This document shows, in pieces, positions 17,260 through 23,998 of a DNA stretch of 64,000 nt. This stretch comes from Pedobacter petrophilus (lineage in GTDB: Bacteria > Bacteroidota > Bacteroidia > Sphingobacteriales > Sphingobacteriaceae). The notes beneath the pieces are model-generated. The model was not told where the DNA came from and ran no database searches. It worked only from the letters and a program-made list of their open reading frames with translations. A program made the translations under genes and the position numbers. Position 1 is the first letter of the stretch. Every line of letters starts with the position of its first letter. The DNA lies in assembly GCF_009674725.1 (NCBI RefSeq), contig NZ_WKKH01000001.1, forward strand, positions 186,001-250,000, read 5' to 3'.

Positions 17260-18367
17260 AGGCCAGTTTACCGGTCATTACATCAACAAAATCATCGAAT
17301 AAATAACGGGAATCATGTGGGCCAGGAGAAGATTCCGGGTGATATTGAACCGAAAATGCTTTTTTACCTTTTACACGAATCCCTTCAATAGATTTATCAT
17401 TTAAGTTTACGTGAGTAATCTCTACTTTATCAGAGTTTCTAACCTCATCTGGAACGACTCCGAAACCATGATTTTGGGAAGTAACTTCGCAATGGTTTTT
17501 GATGATATTTTTTACCGGATGATTTAAACCGCGGTGGCCATTAAACATTTTCATGGTACCAATGCCATTTGCTTCAGCCAATAACTGGTGACCTAAGCAA
17601 ATTCCGAATAACGGTTTATCTTCTTCCAGAATTTCTTTAATCGTTTCAACGGCGTATGGCATTACCGATGGATCGCCGGGGCCGTTTGAAATAAAATAAC
17701 CATCAGGACTGAATTTTTCCATTTCAGCAAACTTTGTTTTTGCAGGGAAAACCTGAACATAAATATCGCGGTTCTCGAAGCTGCGCAAAATGTTTTTCTT
17801 GATTCCTAAATCCAGCGCTGCAACTTTTAAGCTTGCTTCCGGATTTCCATAAAAATATGGTTCGGTAGTACTTACTTTCGATGAAAGCTCCAAACCTTCC
17901 ATTGACGGAACTTCAGCAAGTTTTTGTTTCAGTTCATCAAGATCAGTAATTTCGGAAGAGATGATGGCATTCATTGCGCCTTTATCTCTGATATGACGCA
18001 CAAGGGCACGGGTATCAATATCAGAAATAGCAACCAAATTATCATTCTGGAAATAATCCTGAATAGATTCTGTGGCTTGCTTACGGCTATAAACAATGTT
18101 GTAATTCTTACAAACCAGGCCGGCAATTTTAATCGAATCAGATTCGATTTCTTCTTTCTGGATGCCATAATTGCCAACATGCGAATTGGTTGTAACCATG
18201 ATTTGTCCAAAATAACTTGGGTCGGTAAAGATTTCCTGGTAACCTGTCATCCCGGTATTAAAACAAATTTCGCCAGTAGTGGTGCCGATTTTTCCGGCAG
18301 CTTTGCCGTGAAAAACAGTGCCATCGGCCAGTAATAAAATCGCAGGTAACTTGGTGTAGTTAGTCAT
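17255..18367 (-). CDS. carA: Carbamoyl-phosphate synthase small (glutaminase) subunit
   Basis: 370 residues from the ATG at 18367 (MTNYTKLPAI). The frame extends up to a TTG at 18427, but that extension has no family counterpart. The small-subunit N-domain (about 1-150) is followed by a class I glutamine amidotransferase domain with nucleophile C257 in FGICLGH and the histidine/glutamate pair H343/E345 in QYHPES. It releases ammonia from glutamine for carbamoyl phosphate synthesis in the pyrimidine and arginine pathways. carB is not adjacent; this gene stands alone between the ABC operon and divergent panB. The only -7 box found lies 117 nt before the ATG, an unusually long leader for this window. 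Confidence 0.95.
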   Translation of the reverse strand: MTNYTKLPAILLLADGTVFHGKAAGKIGTTTGEICFNTGMTGYQEIFTDPSYFGQIMVTTNSHVGNYGIQKEEIESDSIKIAGLVCKNYNIVYSRKQATESIQDYFQNDNLVAISDIDTRALVRHIRDKGAMNAIISSEITDLDELKQKLAEVPSMEGLELSSKVSTTEPYFYGNPEASLKVAALDLGIKKNILRSFENRDIYVQVFPAKTKFAEMEKFSPDGYFISNGPGDPSVMPYAVETIKEILEEDKPLFGICLGHQLLAEANGIGTMKMFNGHRGLNHPVKNIIKNHCEVTSQNHGFGVVPDEVRNSDKVEITHVNLNDKSIEGIRVKGKKAFSVQYHPESSPGPHDSRYLFDDFVDVMTGKLAW

Positions 18368-18484
18368 GGTAATTACAATATGGATTTTGAGTTGAAAAAG
18401 ACTTGAAAAAAGGGTTTCTCTCAGCAATTAAGCTGTTTTTGCAGGGTGCAAAAAAAGATGAATATATCCCTTCCATTTCGGGGT

Positions 18485-18492
18485 ACAAAGAT
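18485..18492 (-). promoter_or_regulatory. -7 box TATCTTTG for carA, long leader
   Basis: The minus strand reads TATCTTTG, matching TAnnTTTG, 117 nt before the carA ATG. A 5' leader of about 110 nt would result. Confidence 0.4.
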
Positions 18493-18540
18493 AGGGTTTA
18501 TGAATTGAAATGTAAAGAAAAATGTAAAATAAGATAGGAA

Positions 18541-18635
18541 GCGTAAAGGCTAAAGCTTAAAGCGAAAACTTAAATTGCGAGCAATACCATTTGTGTTTTT
18601 GGCTTTAGTCTTTCAGCTTTTGCCTTTTGGCTATA
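18541..18635. repeat. Heptad array H2 upstream of panB
   Basis: The left arm gcgtaaa, ggctaaa, gcttaaa, gcgaaaa (18541-18568) is in perfect 7-nt register. The right arm (18601-18635: ggcttta, gtctttc, agctttt, gcctttt, ggctata) carries the same unit type on the opposite strand. The arms could fold back over a loop of about 30 nt. The array ends 17 bp before the panB -7 box. Confidence 0.6.
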
Positions 18636-18652
18636 TTTTAAAGAAAAAACAA

Positions 18653-18660
18653 TACTTTTG
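18653..18660 (+). promoter_or_regulatory. -7 box TACTTTTG for panB
   Basis: TACTTTTG matches TAnnTTTG, 19 nt before the ATG at 18680. It rules out the longer frame starting at 18575, which would span the promoter. Confidence 0.55.
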
Positions 18661-18679
18661 GCTCAACAAAAGAAAACCC

Positions 18680-19495
18680 ATGTCGGTACATAAAGAAATC
18701 AAAAGAATAACCACACACATTTTGCAAGAGATGAAACAACGTGGTGAAAAAATATCCATGCTAACGGCTTACGATTATTCAATGGCAACCATTTTAGATG
18801 ATGCCGGATTGGATGTTTTACTCGTTGGCGATTCTGCCTCTAATGTAATGGCTGGTCACGAAACGACTTTGCCTATTACCCTCGATCAGATGATTTACCA
18901 TGCTGCATCTGTAATCAGAGCGGTTAAACGTGCTTTTGTGGTAGTTGATTTGCCTTTCGGTTCTTACCAGGGGAATTCTAAAGAAGCTTTAAATTCGGCC
19001 ATCAGAATTATGAAAGAATCTGGTGCGCATGGTGTGAAATTAGAAGGTGGTGAGGAAATTATCGAGTCTGTTCAGCGCATTATTACTGCTGGCATTCCGG
19101 TAATGGGTCACCTGGGATTAACTCCGCAATCTATTTATAAATTTGGCACCTATACGGTTCGTGCAAAAGAAGAAGAGGAAGCCAATAAATTAAAGACTGA
19201 TGTTTTAGCCTTACAGGCCGCAGGTTGCTTTGCCATTGTATTGGAGAAAATTCCGGCGAAATTAGGGACAGAAGTTACTAAAAGTTTGCATATACCAACT
19301 ATTGGTATTGGTGCCGGTAATGGTTGCGACGGACAGGTTTTAGTGGTAAATGACATGATCGGATTAACCAAAGGTTTTAAACCAAGGTTTTTACGTCAGT
19401 ACATCAACTTATATGATGATATTTTAGGCGCAGCACAATCTTATATTCGTGATGTAAAAAGCAACGATTTTCCGAGCGAAAAGGAACAGTATTGA
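18680..19495 (+). CDS. panB: 3-methyl-2-oxobutanoate hydroxymethyltransferase
   Basis: 271 residues from the ATG at 18680 ([16 protein letters not shown]); a longer frame back to 18575 runs through the heptad array and promoter and is not coding. PanB transfers a methylene from methylene-THF to 2-oxoisovalerate, giving ketopantoate, the first committed step of pantothenate/CoA synthesis. The TIM-barrel signature motifs are present: [32 protein letters not shown] (metal ligands), KLEGG, and [10 protein letters not shown], then [18 protein letters not shown]. The length is normal. panC and panD are not nearby. A heptad array lies on each side of the gene. Confidence 0.95.
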   Translation: MSVHKEIKRITTHILQEMKQRGEKISMLTAYDYSMATILDDAGLDVLLVGDSASNVMAGHETTLPITLDQMIYHAASVIRAVKRAFVVVDLPFGSYQGNSKEALNSAIRIMKESGAHGVKLEGGEEIIESVQRIITAGIPVMGHLGLTPQSIYKFGTYTVRAKEEEEANKLKTDVLALQAAGCFAIVLEKIPAKLGTEVTKSLHIPTIGIGAGNGCDGQVLVVNDMIGLTKGFKPRFLRQYINLYDDILGAAQSYIRDVKSNDFPSEKEQY

Positions 19496-19544
19496 GTATG
19501 GAGTTTTTAGTCTGGAGTCCTGAGTCCGAAGTCTAAAGTCGACA
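19496..19544. repeat. Heptad array H3 directly after the panB stop
   Basis: Seven contiguous 7-nt units start at the base after the panB stop: gtatgga, gttttta, gtctgga, gtcctga, gtccgaa, gtctaaa, gtcgaca. The consensus is GTCYRRA on the plus strand. No convincing inverted arm was found in the following 60 bp. Confidence 0.7.
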
Positions 19545-19611
19545 ATCTATGTTATCAATAGCTAACTAATCCCGCTAAACGCCTCACCCACTAACCCCTT
19601 CAACTCTCCAA

Positions 19612-20298
19612 ATGCCCATTACCGATAAAGATATTCTTTTTGAAGACAACCATTTAATTGCCATTAACAAGAGGGCAGGGGATATTGTGCAGGTTGATGA
19701 AACCGGCGATGAACCTTTAGATGAACAGGTAAAGAAGTATATTGCCAATAAATATAATAAGCCAAATGGTGCATTTCTTGGCGTAGTGCATCGTTTGGAT
19801 CGACCGGTGAGTGGCGTGATATTATTCGCTAAAACGAGCAAAGCTTTAGAGCGGATGAACGCCGCTTTTAAAAACCGTGAAGTTAAAAAAACGTATTGGG
19901 CGGTGGTGAAAAATAAACCCGAAAATGAATCCGGAACATTGATTCACTGGTTGATCAAGAATCCTCAAAAGAATGTAGTAACCTATTATTCATCAGAAGT
20001 TCAGGGTTCTCAGCGGGCAGAATTATCTTACCGGTTACTGGCCAAAGTAGGTGAATATTACCTGATTGAAGTAGACCCGCTTACGGGTCGCTCACATCAA
20101 ATCAGGGTACAGTTATCTTCTATGGGATGCCCGATTGTGGGTGATAATAAATATGGCTATCCTCGTGGAAGCAGAAAAGGAAGTATCTGTTTACATGCCA
20201 GAAGACTTCAGTTTCTCCATCCGGTAAAGAAAGAACCTGTAAATATTTTCGCCAAATTGCCTGTAGATGGCTTTTGGGAGCGGTTCGAGAATATATAG
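19612..20298 (+). CDS. RluA-family pseudouridine synthase
   Basis: A 228-residue single-domain RNA pseudouridine synthase of the RluA/RluD type, without an S4 domain. The catalytic aspartate lies in HRLDRPVSG (D63), and the second core motif is in PLTGRSHQIRVQLSSMGCPI. It converts a uridine in rRNA or tRNA to pseudouridine; the target base cannot be told from sequence. It follows panB after 116 bp that start with a heptad array, so its own promoter is likely, but no clear -7 box was seen. It converges with the lipoprotein gene at 20328. Confidence 0.9.
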   Translation: MPITDKDILFEDNHLIAINKRAGDIVQVDETGDEPLDEQVKKYIANKYNKPNGAFLGVVHRLDRPVSGVILFAKTSKALERMNAAFKNREVKKTYWAVVKNKPENESGTLIHWLIKNPQKNVVTYYSSEVQGSQRAELSYRLLAKVGEYYLIEVDPLTGRSHQIRVQLSSMGCPIVGDNKYGYPRGSRKGSICLHARRLQFLHPVKKEPVNIFAKLPVDGFWERFENI

Positions 20299-20327
20299 CT
20301 TCCTGATCTCAAAGCCTTACACGTTAT

Positions 20328-20786
20328 CTATTTGCAAGCTGTTTTGTTAAAAACTATTGACTTGCCAAAGCTTAGCGCGGAAAGGTTTTTGAATTTCGTT
20401 TTTCCATTTACTTCGTCAATATCGCCAGTAGCCTCAAGCAGTTGATCATTTTTTCTTAACCATACCACTTCGCGTGTAGAGGTCGTTCCTTCTGATTGGA
20501 AGGTATAATCAGCAACAATCGTATCACCCTTAACAATTCCAGATAGGGTGCCATTATTTTTATCCTTTTCAAAAATACGATAAGTCAACACACCAGTCAC
20601 TTTATCCTTATTAGTTGTCAGGCTTAACGAAGCTGTATCTTTTTTGCTAATGTATTGGAAACATTGTTTTATGCCTGCTTCCTGTTTAGCAACATTGGAA
20701 TCGGGTGTATTGGTTTTTGTGCTGTTGCCCTGGCAGGCGATGATAAAGGTTGTAAAAATAACAAATGCCGGAATGATGTTTTTCAT
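20328..20786 (-). CDS. Small lipoprotein of unknown function
   Basis: 152 residues with a lipoprotein signal (lipobox FIIAC, C18) and a low-complexity linker (NSTKTNTPDSN). A compact beta-rich domain follows (VTGVLTYRIFEKDKNNGTLS, then DTIVADYTFQSEGTTSTREV). The alternating pattern suggests a small barrel or META/lipocalin-like fold, but no family is recognised. Lipidation suggests membrane anchoring in the cell envelope. It is a single-gene unit. Confidence 0.7.
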   Translation of the reverse strand: MKNIIPAFVIFTTFIIACQGNSTKTNTPDSNVAKQEAGIKQCFQYISKKDTASLSLTTNKDKVTGVLTYRIFEKDKNNGTLSGIVKGDTIVADYTFQSEGTTSTREVVWLRKNDQLLEATGDIDEVNGKTKFKNLSALSFGKSIVFNKTACK

Positions 20787-20887
20787 GGTGTAAGTTTTAA
20801 TTAGTCTGAACTACAAAGCCCCTGCCAGAATATTCCATGTGTCAGGCTAATGGCTTAAAATCTCAACTCAACTACCTTAAATGGAAA

Positions 20888-20907
20888 GGCCCCGCATTTG
20901 CGGGGCC
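20888..20907 (-). terminator. GC-rich hairpin after the GH30 gene
   Basis: GGCCCCGC-attt-GCGGGGCC is a perfect 8-bp GC stem, 24 bp past the GH30 stop. On the minus strand it is followed by TTTCCATTT. It probably ends the susC-susD-GH30 transcript. Confidence 0.7.
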
Positions 20908-20931
20908 AGTCCTGACAATTAAACTAAGTTT

Positions 20932-22374
20932 TTACCAAACATAAGTGGCTACAGCACCTTTTTCGAGCTTACTGTTAATCAACTTCCCGTTGTATTTAAT
21001 ATTGAAAGTTGTTTCACTGTTGTTGTTATTGCAAACAATCAGAACATGTTTGCCTTCAGGGGTCAGGAAAGCCACATTCTCCAGGTTTTCTATAACGTTA
21101 GATGCGATTCTTACTGAGCCTGCAGGAACAAACTTCGAAGCATGACCGATTACATAATAAGCAACATTGCGGCTGATTGCCGGTGATATGGTGATGGCAC
21201 CCAAACAAGAGGTACAACCACCTTTATCGGTATGAGGATTATATTTTTCATCTGCCGCCAAATTCCATTCCAAGACATTTTTGCTCCAGTTTCTGGTTGC
21301 GCCAATGATTAAGGTAGAAACATGCCACTTCAAATCCTCTGCGAAGTTGCTTGGCCCACCAACCCACTGTTCAGTGAAATAGATGTTTTTATCCGGATGT
21401 GCCTCATGTACTTTCGTAAGGGCTGAAATTGGCCCGGCATACAAGTGAAAAGCAGAGCCGTCTATGTATTTCTTTGCTTCCGCATCGTTCAAAATTGTAA
21501 TTGGATATTCAGGTTTATCAGCATTATGATCGTAAATGATAATTTTAATGTTTATACCATTGCTTTTGAAGATGGGCCCTAAAGCAGTTTTAATAAAATT
21601 AGCCTGATCTAAGGCAGGCATATACATACTTGGGTTATTACCCGGATGTAATGGTTCATTTTGCGGAGTGATGGCATCAATTGTGATCCCCTCCGCCTTC
21701 ATGGCTTGAATATATTTAACCAGGTATTTCGCATAGGTTTGATAATATTCTGGTTTTAAGCTGCCGCCGATGAAACTTTTATTGGTTTTCATCCAGGTTG
21801 GAGCCGTCCATGGGGAGCCTAAAATTTTAATCGATGGATTGATCGCTACAATTTTTTTGAGGATCGGGATTAAATCTGCCTGTTCTTTTTCAATAGAAAA
21901 TTTTGCCAGGGTTTCATCCGTTTGTCCTTCAGCTAAATCATTGTACGTGAATGGCATTGCACTTAAATCAGAACCTCCAATACTAATTCTGATATAGTTT
22001 ACGCGAATTGCATCTTCTTGATTTGCAAAAAGCTCATTTAGTAATTTGCCTTTTTCAGCCGCCGGCAATGCATTAATTAAGGATGCACTTCCACCAGTTA
22101 AGGTATAGCCAAATCCATCAATGGTTTGAAATTTTGTAGCTGGATCTACTTCTATCGTGGCATTTGAATTTGTAGCATTTGAAAAGTTTAATGCAATGTT
22201 CTGCTTTGTCAGGAGTTGTGACTGATCACCTTTGGTGAGCCAAAATCCCACCTCAGTTTGGATAGGGGTTTTAGCTGAAGCGATTTTTTCTGCCTCGCCG
22301 ATTACTTCCTTTTTAGAAGCACAGGCAGAAAAAAGCACACTGGTGGCCAGACATAAACGGTAAATTAATTTCAT
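20932..22374 (-). CDS. Glycoside hydrolase family 30 lipoprotein (beta-glucanase / glucosylceramidase type)
   Basis: 480 residues with lipoprotein signal (lipobox LFSAC, C18), so probably anchored in the outer membrane or periplasm. The GH30 catalytic TIM barrel (about 75-400) carries the acid/base in TPQNEP (E240) and the nucleophile in YFTEQWVGG (E335), plus the FQTIDGFGYTLTGGSAS entry motif; a C-terminal beta-sandwich follows. GH30 retaining enzymes act on beta-1,6-glucans, glucosylceramides or xylans. In gut Bacteroides a GH30 enzyme in a SusCD locus cuts beta-1,6-glucan, the most likely substrate class here by analogy. It lies downstream of susC-susD in the same orientation, with a strong hairpin in the 188-bp gap. 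Confidence 0.88.
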   Translation of the reverse strand: MKLIYRLCLATSVLFSACASKKEVIGEAEKIASAKTPIQTEVGFWLTKGDQSQLLTKQNIALNFSNATNSNATIEVDPATKFQTIDGFGYTLTGGSASLINALPAAEKGKLLNELFANQEDAIRVNYIRISIGGSDLSAMPFTYNDLAEGQTDETLAKFSIEKEQADLIPILKKIVAINPSIKILGSPWTAPTWMKTNKSFIGGSLKPEYYQTYAKYLVKYIQAMKAEGITIDAITPQNEPLHPGNNPSMYMPALDQANFIKTALGPIFKSNGINIKIIIYDHNADKPEYPITILNDAEAKKYIDGSAFHLYAGPISALTKVHEAHPDKNIYFTEQWVGGPSNFAEDLKWHVSTLIIGATRNWSKNVLEWNLAADEKYNPHTDKGGCTSCLGAITISPAISRNVAYYVIGHASKFVPAGSVRIASNVIENLENVAFLTPEGKHVLIVCNNNNSETTFNIKYNGKLINSKLEKGAVATYVW

Positions 22375-22454
22375 AGGGAGTTGAATTTTAAATCAAAAAT
22401 CATTTCGAAAGATGTAAGTATCTATACTTTTCCGAGCATGATTTTGGTGTAAAG

Positions 22455-22478
22455 CTGCCTTGAGCGTGCTCAAGGCAG
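22455..22478. promoter_or_regulatory. Strong hairpin between susD and the GH30 gene
   Basis: CTGCCTTGAGC-gt-GCTCAAGGCAG is a perfect 11-bp stem with a 2-nt loop. On the minus strand it is not followed by a T-run, so it is more likely an mRNA-stabilising or partial-attenuation element than a full terminator. Confidence 0.5.
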
Positions 22479-22562
22479 TATGCTTTTTTAAGAGAATGCA
22501 TAGAAGAGTTGCCCATTTGCCAGATACCTGGTCATTCATCAACGCTTTATACACTCCCTTTT

Positions 22563-23987
22563 TTAACGAATGTTTGGATTTCTGTCTAATTCAGCTTGCG
22601 GAATTGGGAACAGCAGTTTTGCAGCACTAATGTTATAATTTAAGTTTGTGCCACTGCCATTCTTTTGCGCATTCATTACCGGTATAGCCCTGTTGGTTCT
22701 TAATAAATCAAACCAGCGGTGACCTTCAAAAGCTAATTCTAATCTCCGTTCTTTCTCAATGGCTAAACGCATCGAAGCCTGATCGCCTGCTGGTGTAACA
22801 CCAAGGTTTACACGACGGCGAATCTCATTCACAACAGCGGCAGCAGCAGACCATCCCGAAGCGCTTAATTCGTTCAATGCTTCTGCTTTTAACAATTTAA
22901 TATCGGCCAAACGGATAATATACGAGTTAGCCAAATCATCGTTACGGTATTTATTGATGAAAGGATAGTTTGATTTCGTCCAATAATCATCAGACCATCC
23001 TTCGGTACTAATATTTTTAAAGCTTACGCTTGAGTTTTTACGAATGGCATCACCTTCTGCGTCAAATGCGGCAATCAGATCATTTGTTGGGGTACAAAAG
23101 CGTTTCCAGCCAGTACCCACAATTACGCCAGTCATCCAGTTTCCACGACCATTCGGGCCACCCCAACCATCATACTGCATTTCCCAGATGGATTCGCTGT
23201 TATTTTTATGCGCGCCATCAAATAACTGATCAAATGATCCCATCAGACTATAACCACCATTAATCGTTGCATCTGCGTATTGTTGTACTTTAGTCCAGTC
23301 CACATTCGGCTTAGACGCATAAACTTTTGCCAATAATGCATTCACAATTCCTTTGGTAATAATGCCTTTATTTGCTGCAGTAGCACGCACGTTTGGTAGC
23401 GCAAATTCCAGATCTTTAATAATCTGTGCATAAACTTCATCTACAGAAGAACGCGATTTTTGCATTTCTTCTAAAGAGGTTGGCGATTTCAAAACCAACG
23501 GAACACCGCCGTATAACCGCACAAGGTGAAAGTAAAAGTATGCTCTTAGGGTAGAGGCTTCGCCTAAAATCTGATTTCTTCTGCCGCTCGCATCTAAAGC
23601 CGGGTCTTGAATATTCGGCACATTCTCTAAGACTTCATTCGCATTTTTGATATTAGAATAAAGTCCGCTCCAATCGCGGCCAACATTTCCGTTGGTAGAG
23701 TTGGTGGTAAATAAATCAATCTGGATATTGGCCGGGTTATCACCGCCAGCATAGGCATTATCTGCCATTACATCGCCGTTAACCATATAATCCCAAATAT
23801 GATAATCGTTATACATGCCACCATAAGCGCCTGCCATTAACTTTTCTGCTCCCGCAGCTGTAGTAAAGGCGACGTCGGCAGTTACCTGGTTAAAAGGCTG
23901 TTTCTCCAGGAAATCTTTCTTGCATCCGCTTTGCAAAGTGATGGTTAATGCTGCGGCAGCTACTAATGAATATATTTTTAGTTTCAT
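22563..23987 (-). CDS. susD: RagB/SusD family nutrient-uptake outer-membrane lipoprotein
   Basis: 474 residues with a lipoprotein signal (LQSGC, C22) and the standard SusD start (CKKDFLEKQPFNQVTADVAF). The TPR-rich middle (GEASTLRAYFYFHLVRLYGG) and the usual end (ERRLELAFEGHRWFDLLR, then LFPIPQAELDRNPNIR) are intact. SusD proteins sit on the cell surface as the glycan-binding lid of the SusC transporter. Its start is 11 bp past the susC stop, so the two are co-transcribed and should form one complex. At 474 residues it is on the short side for the family but shows no truncation. The symbol denotes the family, not starch specificity. Confidence 0.95.
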   Translation of the reverse strand: MKLKIYSLVAAAALTITLQSGCKKDFLEKQPFNQVTADVAFTTAAGAEKLMAGAYGGMYNDYHIWDYMVNGDVMADNAYAGGDNPANIQIDLFTTNSTNGNVGRDWSGLYSNIKNANEVLENVPNIQDPALDASGRRNQILGEASTLRAYFYFHLVRLYGGVPLVLKSPTSLEEMQKSRSSVDEVYAQIIKDLEFALPNVRATAANKGIITKGIVNALLAKVYASKPNVDWTKVQQYADATINGGYSLMGSFDQLFDGAHKNNSESIWEMQYDGWGGPNGRGNWMTGVIVGTGWKRFCTPTNDLIAAFDAEGDAIRKNSSVSFKNISTEGWSDDYWTKSNYPFINKYRNDDLANSYIIRLADIKLLKAEALNELSASGWSAAAAVVNEIRRRVNLGVTPAGDQASMRLAIEKERRLELAFEGHRWFDLLRTNRAIPVMNAQKNGSGTNLNYNISAAKLLFPIPQAELDRNPNIR

Positions 23988-23998
23988 TTTCTTAATTG

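Noticed and set aside
17924..18334. 136-codon ORF opposite carA
   Set aside because: Shadow frame of carA; composition and lack of motifs do not support coding.
18575..18679. N-terminal extension of PanB
   Set aside because: The frame is open through array H2 and the -7 box at 18653, but these residues have no counterpart in PanB; the ATG at 18680 gives the normal length.
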